A DNA stretch of 9,013 bases, taken from contig CANIRI010000074.1 of NCBI GenBank assembly GCA_947469815.1, positions 1 to 9,013 on the forward strand, in the 5' to 3' direction. A model generated the notes under the pieces. The model had not been told where the DNA came from, ran no database searches, and saw only the letters and a program-made list of their open reading frames with translations. Both the position numbers and the translations under genes were made by a program. This document shows, in pieces, positions 1-5,531 of this stretch (the stretch's first letter is position 1; every line of letters starts with the position of its first letter). This stretch comes from Comamonadaceae bacterium (GTDB taxonomy: Bacteria > Pseudomonadota > Gammaproteobacteria > Burkholderiales > Burkholderiaceae_C).

Positions 1-227
1 AAAACGCCCAGCATCGCGCCTTCGCCCAGATCGCCCAAGACCAGGTAAATCACGACCGCCGCCAGCAGCAAGGCGAACATGGGCTCGCCCAGCATGGCGG
101 CCATGCGTTGCAGGGTCGAGCGCTGGCGCACATCCTCCAGCGCATTGGGCCCGTCGCGCGCTAACCGGGTCGCCGCCTCCTGCGGATCCAAGCCGCGTAG
201 CCTGGAGGCAGGCGCTATCTCATTCAC
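1..227 (-). CDS. P-type cation-transporting ATPase, N-terminal fragment (runs off the window)
   Basis: Only the first 75 codons are visible; the gene continues past base 1. Residues 12-30 (GLDPQEAATRLARDGPNAL) match the N-terminal cytoplasmic domain of P-type cation ATPases, whose usual form is GL..xEA..RL...GPN.L. A hydrophobic stretch at about residues 50-64 (MFALLLAAVVIYLVL) is the expected first membrane helix. The ion cannot be deduced because the phosphorylation and transport motifs lie outside the window; this N-terminal type is common in calcium/sodium/proton-type pumps. The GTG at 227-225 is chosen as start because it overlaps the upstream lipoyl gene's stop by 8 nt and leaves a family-sized N-terminus. 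No clear Shine-Dalgarno precedes it, so translation is probably coupled. It is the fourth gene of the E1 operon, which is an odd place for an ion pump. Confidence 0.8.
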   Translation of the reverse strand, partial: MNEIAPASRLRGLDPQEAATRLARDGPNALEDVRQRSTLQRMAAMLGEPMFALLLAAVVIYLVLGDLGEGAMLGV

Positions 228-468
228 TTCTGAAATAGGCCAATACCGTCCCGCTGGCAAAGCTCTCGCCGTCGTGCACCGCGATGGAATCGATTACCCC
301 GTCGGCCGGGGCTTCAATGTCCATCGCGGCTTTCACCAGCACGGCGGAGGCGATCAACTGCCCTTTGGTTACATGCACGCCAGGCGCTACCAGCCATTTG
401 TCCAGCAGCGCCTCGATGCCGTCCTGCGCGCCCTCCCATGCGGCATCGGGCAGTGTGATCGGGATCAT
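220..468 (-). CDS. Stand-alone lipoyl-domain carrier protein (82 aa)
   Basis: The whole protein is one biotinyl/lipoyl-type domain. Residues 26-40 (WLVAPGVHVTKGQLIA) and 52-62 (EAPADGVIDSI) give the two half-barrels, and K46 in LVKAAMD sits at the exposed hairpin where lipoate is attached. The usual E-T/S-D-K-A context is replaced by V-L-V-K-A. A biotin domain would have M-K-M there, so lipoylation is more likely. In 2-oxoacid dehydrogenase complexes this domain is fused to the E2 acyltransferase core, with a subunit-binding domain; here nothing follows it. The presumed role is to accept the acyl or hydroxyalkyl group from the E1 encoded just upstream. The start ATG overlaps the E1-beta stop (ATGA) and has no strong ribosome site of its own, pointing to translational coupling. 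The substrate and E2 partner are unknown. Confidence 0.85.
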   Translation of the reverse strand: MIPITLPDAAWEGAQDGIEALLDKWLVAPGVHVTKGQLIASAVLVKAAMDIEAPADGVIDSIAVHDGESFASGTVLAYFRSE

Positions 469-1505
469 GCGTGCGCAGCCGCGGCGGTCTTTTTGAGCAT
501 GGCGGCTTGCACCGCCTGCACGATGTTGGCCACTTGCGGAATCACAAATTGCTCCAGCGGACGGCTGTAGGGAATCGGCACATTGGGTACGGCCAGCCGC
601 ATGACGGGCGCGTGGAGCTCCACCGTGTCCAGGTTCTCGGCAACCAGTGCGGCGATCTCGCCGCTCAGTCCAAAGCCAAGATAGTCCTCGTCAACCACCA
701 GCAGGCGTCCGGTTTTGCGCACCGACTTCAAAATCGTCTCCGTATCCAGCGGCACCAAGGTACGCAAATCAATCACCTCGGCGTGGATGCTTTGGGTGGC
801 CAGTTCCCTGGCTGCCAGCACGGCTTTTTGCACCATCTGGCTGATGCTGACGATGGTGATGTCCGAACCCTCTTGCAAGACTTTGGCTTTGCCGAAAGGA
901 ATGGCGTAGGCCTCTTCGGGAACCGCGTTGCTGCTGCCTTCCAGGTAGGCCATCCACGGCAAGCCCATGATGCCCTTGTGGTACATGAACATGACCGGGT
1001 TGTCGTCGCGAATCGCGGAGATCATTAGACCTTTGGCATCGTAGGCGTTGGACGGAACCACCACCTTGATGCCCGGTATGTGCGCAAAGGTTCCGTACAG
1101 GCATTGCGAATGCTGCGCCGCGTCGCTGTAGCCCCCGCCGATGGCGGTGGTTAGCACCACCGGCAGTTTGACGTGGCCGCCCGACATATAGGTGTTCTTG
1201 GCCAGGTGGTTGTAAATCTGGTCCATGCAGACGCCAAAGAAGTCCACAAACATCAGCTCCACAATCGGGCGCAGACCGGCTGCCGCAGCACCGGTTGCCG
1301 CGCCAATGAAGGCCGTCTCAGAAATCGGCGTGTCCATGACGCGTTCTTTGCCGAACTTATCGAGCAAGCCGCCGGTAGCACCAAAAATGCCGCCGTAGCT
1401 GCCGATGTCTTCACCCATGACGAAGACGTTGGCGTCGCGGCTCATTTCCTGGGCGATGCCCTCAGAAATAGCCTGGGCCATGGTCAATATGCGGGCAGTG
1501 CTCAT
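465..1505 (-). CDS. 2-oxoacid/acetoin dehydrogenase E1 component, beta subunit (346 aa)
   Basis: Beta subunit of a heterotetrameric thiamine-diphosphate E1. Visible motifs are MGEDIGSYGG (30-39), DTPISETAFIGAATGAA (58-74) with E63 as the expected glutamate contacting the cofactor's aminopyrimidine ring, the metal- and substrate-side segment GGGYSDAAQHSQ (123-134) with H132 as the likely catalytic histidine, and the transketolase C-terminal domain from about 205 (ITIVSISQMVQKA, VIDLRTLVPLD). Its length fits PdhB/AcoB proteins. The partner is the alpha subunit, whose stop overlaps this start by 4 nt (ATGA); an AAGGAG lies 6 nt before the ATG. E1 decarboxylates a 2-oxoacid, or cleaves acetoin, and passes the product to lipoyl-lysine, here presumably on the 82-residue protein encoded next. 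Pyruvate, acetoin and branched-chain 2-oxoacids all remain possible substrates, so no gene symbol is given. Confidence 0.93.
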   Translation of the reverse strand: MSTARILTMAQAISEGIAQEMSRDANVFVMGEDIGSYGGIFGATGGLLDKFGKERVMDTPISETAFIGAATGAAAAGLRPIVELMFVDFFGVCMDQIYNHLAKNTYMSGGHVKLPVVLTTAIGGGYSDAAQHSQCLYGTFAHIPGIKVVVPSNAYDAKGLMISAIRDDNPVMFMYHKGIMGLPWMAYLEGSSNAVPEEAYAIPFGKAKVLQEGSDITIVSISQMVQKAVLAARELATQSIHAEVIDLRTLVPLDTETILKSVRKTGRLLVVDEDYLGFGLSGEIAALVAENLDTVELHAPVMRLAVPNVPIPYSRPLEQFVIPQVANIVQAVQAAMLKKTAAAAHA

Positions 1506-2539
1506 ACCAAGCTCCTTGTGTGTGATCCGTTGCTGACAAAAACATCGGCGAGCGCATCCTGCGCGGTGGGGTAGGCACTGTCGCGGGCGAAAGCAAAAGC
1601 CTGGTTCACCGCCGCATGGGCGCGCCGGACCATCTCGCTCTCTTCTTGCACGGACATCATGTTTTTCTCTTTGAGCAGCCGGGCCAGGGCGGGAATCGGG
1701 TCGCGGGCTTTGAGGCTGCTGACCTCACCTTTGGGGCGGTAGGTCTCCGGGTCGCCTTGGAAGTGGCCGAAGTAGCGGTCGGTTTTGACCTCGATCAGGC
1801 TGGGCCCTTCGCCTCTGCGGGCGCGGGCAATGGCTGGCGCTGCCGCTTCGAAGACCGCGATGGCATCGTTGTTGGCGACCCGGATGCCGGGCATGCCGTA
1901 ACCGGCGGCGCGGTCCGCCACCCACTCGATGGACGTGGCCTTGTTTTTAGGAACCGATATCGCCCACTGGTTGTCCTCGCAGACAAAGATGACGGGGAGC
2001 TTCCATACGGCGGCCAGATTCATCGATTCGTGGAAAGAGCCCTGGTTGGCTGCGCCCTCGCCGAAGAAGGCAACCGCGACCCAGTTGCTCCCCATTTTTT
2101 TCGCCGCCAGCGCCGCGCCACAGGCAATCGGCATGCTGGCCCCGACGATGCCGCTGCAGCTGAATTTGTGGGCGTTGTCAAACAAATGCATGTGGCCGCC
2201 TTTGCCCTTGCCCAGGCCGGTGACTTTGCCGAACATCTCGGCGGTCATGGGGTCCAGCGCTACGCCTTTGGCAATGGCGAAGTGGTGCGGGCGGTGGGTA
2301 CCGACCACGGTGTCGTCCGGGGTCAAATGCGCGCAGATGCCAACCGCCACGGGTTCCTGCCCAGCGGCCAGATGCATCTCGCCAGGGACCGGGCCGGAGC
2401 CGATATCAAAGGCCAGACCTTTCTGGATGTTCGGGGGCAGCTTGCCCTCCATGTAGACCGCCGCCATGGTCTCTTCGTAAAAGCGGATCTCGACCATCTT
2501 CTCGTACATCCAGAGCAGTTTTTCTTTGCCGGCTTGCAT
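1502..2539 (-). CDS. Thiamine-diphosphate-dependent 2-oxoacid/acetoin dehydrogenase E1 component, alpha subunit (345 aa)
   Basis: Alpha subunit holding the thiamine-diphosphate/magnesium site. Motifs in order: HLAAGQEPVAVG (56-67), HRPHH (82-86), GKGGHMHLF (112-120), the cofactor motif G160-E-G-AANQGSFHE running to N190 in CEDNQWAISVP, and RYFGHFQGDPETYRP (255-269). The last segment resembles AcoA-type acetoin dehydrogenases more than classical pyruvate dehydrogenase, but this does not settle the substrate. The cofactor motif reads GEG where GDG is commonest; glutamate is a conservative change. Length is typical. An AGGAG lies 7 nt before the ATG, supporting this start. It is the first gene of the operon and is separated from the upstream synthetase by 120 bp that carry an FNR-like box and a matched -10 hexamer, so it probably has its own low-oxygen promoter. 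Confidence 0.93.
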   Translation of the reverse strand: MQAGKEKLLWMYEKMVEIRFYEETMAAVYMEGKLPPNIQKGLAFDIGSGPVPGEMHLAAGQEPVAVGICAHLTPDDTVVGTHRPHHFAIAKGVALDPMTAEMFGKVTGLGKGKGGHMHLFDNAHKFSCSGIVGASMPIACGAALAAKKMGSNWVAVAFFGEGAANQGSFHESMNLAAVWKLPVIFVCEDNQWAISVPKNKATSIEWVADRAAGYGMPGIRVANNDAIAVFEAAAPAIARARRGEGPSLIEVKTDRYFGHFQGDPETYRPKGEVSSLKARDPIPALARLLKEKNMMSVQEESEMVRRAHAAVNQAFAFARDSAYPTAQDALADVFVSNGSHTRSLV

Positions 2540-2641
2540 CGCAGTCTCCTGTTGTGGGAACAGTCCTGTGTCGCGAATCGGTCAAGACCCGTGGTCAACG
2601 CAAGGCTGATCGCATACTAGGTACGCGGTGGCTTTGCAGGC

Positions 2642-2655
2642 TTGACCTGCATCAA
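2642..2655 (-). promoter_or_regulatory. FNR/ANR-like box in a class II promoter for the E1 operon
   Basis: On the plus strand the site reads TTGACCTGCATCAA, matching 9 of 10 defined bases of TTGAT-N4-ATCAA. On the minus strand a -10-like TAGTAT lies at 2619-2614, which would place transcription start at about 2607. The box centre (2648.5) is then exactly at -41.5, the standard position for FNR acting directly beside RNA polymerase. The leader before the E1-alpha ATG would be about 68 nt. Motif and spacing are seen; binding by FNR is inferred. Confidence 0.72.
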
Positions 2656-2659
2656 GCTT

Positions 2660-5335
2660 TCATAGCGTCAACGTCATCGATACCGTCTCTGATGTCACCG
2701 AGCGCGGCGACACCACAAAGCCCAGGCTGCGCGCCAATGCGGCCATTCCGGTGTTCTCGTTCAGGCACAGCCCGCTCAGCTCGCGCGTGCCCCGGCTGCG
2801 CAGGTAGGCGATCAGTTTGCTCAGCATCAAATGCCCCAACTCTTTGCCCTGCCAGTCCGAGGCGACCTGGATGGCGAACTGGGCGCTCACGTGGTCCGGG
2901 TCAGACAGCGCGCTGGCTTCGGCGACGATGGTGGCATGCCCCTGCGTGTCGGCAGCCAGTGCGACAAAGGTCATCTCGCGGTCGTAGTCAATCTGGCTGT
3001 AGCGGGCCACTTCGGAGTGCGGCACGGCGCGGCGCGTGAAGAAAAAGCGCAAGCGCATATCGGCGGGGTCGGCACGGGCATAAAAATCCAGCAAACGCTG
3101 CCCGTCTTGCGGGCGGATCGGGCGCACCAGAAACGATGTGCCGCCCAGCACCACGGCTTCTTCCAGCTCGGCGGGGTAGGGGCAGATCGCCAGGCGACTT
3201 GCCTCGCCCGCGGCCGGTGTGCGCAGTTTCACGCGCGCGTCTAGTGCCAGCACGCCGTGCGCGTCGACCAGCAGCGGGTTGAGATCCATCTCCTCCAGCT
3301 CGGGCAGCTCACTGGCCATGCGCGAGACTTTGAGCAAGGTGTCTATCAGCGCGCTTATATCTGCCGCAGCTTGCCCACGGTAGCCCGCTAACAAGGGGCT
3401 GAGTTGGCTGCGCACAACCATGTCACGCGCCAGGTTGTCGTTCAGCGGCGGCAAGGCCACGGTGTGCTGCGTGCTCAGTTCGACTTGCGTGCCGCCACGC
3501 CCGAGCAGCAGCACCGGCCCGAATACCGGGTCGCTGGCGATGCCGGCAATCAGCTCTAGCGCGCCGGGCCGCTGCGCCATGCTTTGCACCGCGTAGCCGC
3601 TGATCTGGGCCTGCGGAAGCAGGCGCGTAATCTGAGCGCGCATGGCTTGCTCTGCGGCCCGCAGTTCATCGGCGTTGCGCAGGTTCAAGGCCACGCCACC
3701 TAAGTCCGACTTGTGCACGATCTGGCTGGAGATCACCTTCAGCACCATGGGGTAGCCGATCTCCGCAGCCGCTGCCAGCGCGCCCTCGATGGAGCTGACC
3801 TGGCGTGTTGTGACGGTGGGTATGCCGTAGGCCTGCAGCAGTTGGCTGGTGGCGTCTGCGTCCAGCCAGGTCCGCTTCTCGGCCAGCGCCTGTTGTAGCA
3901 GTTCGCGTGCCCGGGCGGTCTGAGCGGTGGATTCTTCAGCGCTGGTGATGGGCAGTTGTTGAAGTGCCGCCTGGTTGCGGGCGAAGTCGACCATCTGCAT
4001 CCAGGCGGCGACTGTTTGTTCGGGCGTGCTGTAGCTGGGCACATTGGCCTGCGCGCTGCTTAGGCGCGCATGCGCCACCGCGCCGCCGCCCAGCCAGCAG
4101 GCCAGCACGGGTTTAGGCGAATCGGTCAACAGCGGCAAACAGGCTTGCGCAATCGCGTCGGCCGGTACCACCGCCGTCGGGGCGTGCATGAAGAGCACGG
4201 CGTCCACTTCGCGTGCCGCCAGTAACACCTCCAAGGCCTGCCGGTAGCGCGCCACCGGCGCGTCGCCGATGATGTCCACCGGGTTGGCGTGCGGCCAGTT
4301 GGGCGGGAGGCAAGCGTTCAAGGCCTGCAGCGTGTCGGCCTCCAACGTGGCCAGACTCCCGCCAGCGAGCTGTAGCGCGTCGGCAGCCAGCACGCCTGCC
4401 CCGCCGCCGTTGGTCAGTATGGCCAGCCGCTCGCCATGGAAAGGGCGCGCGTGAGACAGGGTTTCGGCGGCATCAAACAAGGCCTCCAGCGTATCGACGC
4501 GCAGCATCCCAGCCCGGCGGAAGGCCGCGTCCAACACCACGTCGGAGCCCGCCAGCGCGCCGGTGTGCGAGGCGGCAGCGCGTGCGCCGGATGGGGCGCG
4601 TCCGGCTTTGACCACGATGACCGGCTTGTTACGCGCCGCTTGGCGGGCTGCTGACATGAACTTGCGCGCTGAACTGATGGACTCGGCGTACATCAGGATG
4701 GCGCGGGTGGATGCGTCACAGGCCAGGTAGTCCAGCACGTCGCCGAAGTCCACATCGGCGCTGTCGCCCAGCGACACAAAGTGGGAAAAGCCGATATTGC
4801 GGCTGTTGGCCCAGTCCAGCATGGCCGTGGCCAACGCGCCCGATTGGGTCACAAAGGCCAGCTTGCCCGGCAACGCATTGCCCGGCGCAAAGCTGGCGTT
4901 CAGGCCAATGCCCGGAATCATCAACCCGATGCAGTTCGGCCCCAGCACCCGCAGCAGGTAGGGGCGGGCCGCGTCCAGCATGGCCTGCTGCAGTGTGCGC
5001 AGGCCGTCCGGCGCGCTGGCGTGCAGACCCGCGCTGATGACGATGGCGCAGCGCGTGCCCTTGGCCCCCAACGCCGCAATCAAGGTGGGCACTGTCGCCG
5101 CTGGCGTGCAAATCACGGCCAGGTCCGGCACACCGGGCAGCGAGGCTACATCCGGCCAGACCAGCTGCCCGCCGATGCGGGGGCGCTTGGGGTTGACCAT
5201 CCAAATCGGCCCTTTGAAGCCCGCGCCCTGGAGGTTGCGCAGGATCACGGTGCCCAAGCTGTCGGGCTGGTCTGATGCGCCGATCAAGGCGATGGAGGAC
5301 GGTTGAAAAAGCGACTCAAGGTGGCGGATGCTCAT
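2660..5335 (-). CDS. NDP-forming acyl-CoA synthetase fused to a GNAT acetyltransferase domain (Pat-like, 891 aa)
   Basis: Domain order: CoA-binding Rossmann domain (about 5-130, SSIALIGASD), succinyl-CoA-ligase-like domains (about 150-460), ATP-grasp domain (about 490-705), and a GNAT domain (about 730-891). The synthetase half keeps both swing histidines of ADP-forming acetyl-CoA synthetases: H257 in ASHTGALAGSD and H541 in IVHKSDLGGV; GRGGTQVEL (612-620) is also conserved. It could therefore interconvert acyl-CoA + ADP + Pi with acid + CoA + ATP. The GNAT half has Q819 in AQFAI, where relatives usually have glutamate, and QGKELG (829-834) instead of Q-x-x-G-x-G, so lysine acetylation may be weakened. 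The ATG at 5335 (MSIRHLESLF) is chosen because it begins the CoA-binding domain; an upstream in-frame ATG at 5416 lies inside a perfect FNR box. No strong ribosome site precedes 5335. It is divergent from the class II RNR gene and shares its control region. Acyl substrate unknown; acetate is the default guess. Confidence 0.9.
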   Translation of the reverse strand: MSIRHLESLFQPSSIALIGASDQPDSLGTVILRNLQGAGFKGPIWMVNPKRPRIGGQLVWPDVASLPGVPDLAVICTPAATVPTLIAALGAKGTRCAIVISAGLHASAPDGLRTLQQAMLDAARPYLLRVLGPNCIGLMIPGIGLNASFAPGNALPGKLAFVTQSGALATAMLDWANSRNIGFSHFVSLGDSADVDFGDVLDYLACDASTRAILMYAESISSARKFMSAARQAARNKPVIVVKAGRAPSGARAAASHTGALAGSDVVLDAAFRRAGMLRVDTLEALFDAAETLSHARPFHGERLAILTNGGGAGVLAADALQLAGGSLATLEADTLQALNACLPPNWPHANPVDIIGDAPVARYRQALEVLLAAREVDAVLFMHAPTAVVPADAIAQACLPLLTDSPKPVLACWLGGGAVAHARLSSAQANVPSYSTPEQTVAAWMQMVDFARNQAALQQLPITSAEESTAQTARARELLQQALAEKRTWLDADATSQLLQAYGIPTVTTRQVSSIEGALAAAAEIGYPMVLKVISSQIVHKSDLGGVALNLRNADELRAAEQAMRAQITRLLPQAQISGYAVQSMAQRPGALELIAGIASDPVFGPVLLLGRGGTQVELSTQHTVALPPLNDNLARDMVVRSQLSPLLAGYRGQAAADISALIDTLLKVSRMASELPELEEMDLNPLLVDAHGVLALDARVKLRTPAAGEASRLAICPYPAELEEAVVLGGTSFLVRPIRPQDGQRLLDFYARADPADMRLRFFFTRRAVPHSEVARYSQIDYDREMTFVALAADTQGHATIVAEASALSDPDHVSAQFAIQVASDWQGKELGHLMLSKLIAYLRSRGTRELSGLCLNENTGMAALARSLGFVVSPRSVTSETVSMTLTL

Positions 5336-5407
5336 AGGGTGCTGGATGATGCGTTGGCACACGATGTGAAGTGCATGGTCATTGTCATCAGCGGGCAGAA
5401 GTGGCCT

Positions 5408-5421
5408 TTGATGCATATCAA
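5408..5421. promoter_or_regulatory. Perfect FNR/ANR box in the divergent synthetase-RNR control region
   Basis: TTGATGCATATCAA is an exact match to the FNR/ANR consensus TTGAT-N4-ATCAA and is fully palindromic. For the minus-strand synthetase, a -10-like GACAAT (4 of 6 consensus bases) at 5386-5381 would put the box centre at about -40.5, close to the class II position, with a leader of about 39 nt before the ATG at 5335. For the plus-strand RNR gene the box centre is about 118 nt before the ATG. It may therefore serve either or both genes. The regulator itself is not encoded in the window. Confidence 0.82.
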
Positions 5422-5434
5422 GAACACGCCGGTA

Positions 5435-5448
5435 TTGACTTACATCAG
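5435..5448. promoter_or_regulatory. Second, weaker FNR-like box upstream of the class II RNR gene
   Basis: TTGACTTACATCAG matches 8 of 10 defined bases. Its centre lies 27 bp from that of the perfect box. If it sits at -41.5 for the RNR gene, transcription would start near 5483, leaving a 49-nt leader; the hexamer at the expected -10 position (CCTACT, 5471-5476) is only a 3 of 6 match. An equally good match (1785-1798) occurs inside the E1-alpha coding region, so this site owes most of its credibility to its location. Confidence 0.45.
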
Positions 5449-5531
5449 CAACGCCTGCACAGGTCTGTGCCCTACTGCCCGGTGGATCGGTCTGAAGCCA
5501 TCAGGCCCCCGCGACCAGAAAGTGAACCCCG

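Noticed and set aside
79..570. Plus-strand open frame at the left edge
   Set aside because: It crosses three minus-strand genes that have family motifs and coupled overlaps; no motif or ribosome site supports it.
1785..1798. FNR-like match TTGACCTCGATCAG
   Set aside because: It lies within the E1-alpha coding sequence with no promoter context. It shows that 8-of-10 matches arise by chance here, and was used to temper confidence in the weaker intergenic boxes.
1616..2620. A 334-codon open frame antisense to E1-alpha
   Set aside because: Same pattern of shadow composition; the E1-alpha frame has all cofactor motifs, a good ribosome site and coupled neighbours.
2636..2650. Short inverted repeat GCAGG/CCTGC between the synthetase and E1-alpha genes as a terminator
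   Set aside because: The stem is only 5 bp, has no T-run on either strand, and overlaps the better supported FNR-like box.
5355..5372. TGGCAC resembling a sigma-54 -24 element
   Set aside because: No TTGC follows at the required distance, and the site lies just upstream of the synthetase start within its predicted leader.
5422..5531. Possible cobalamin riboswitch before the B12-dependent RNR
   Set aside because: The gap is too short for the full element once the FNR-like boxes are taken out, and no recognisable B12-box sequence is present.
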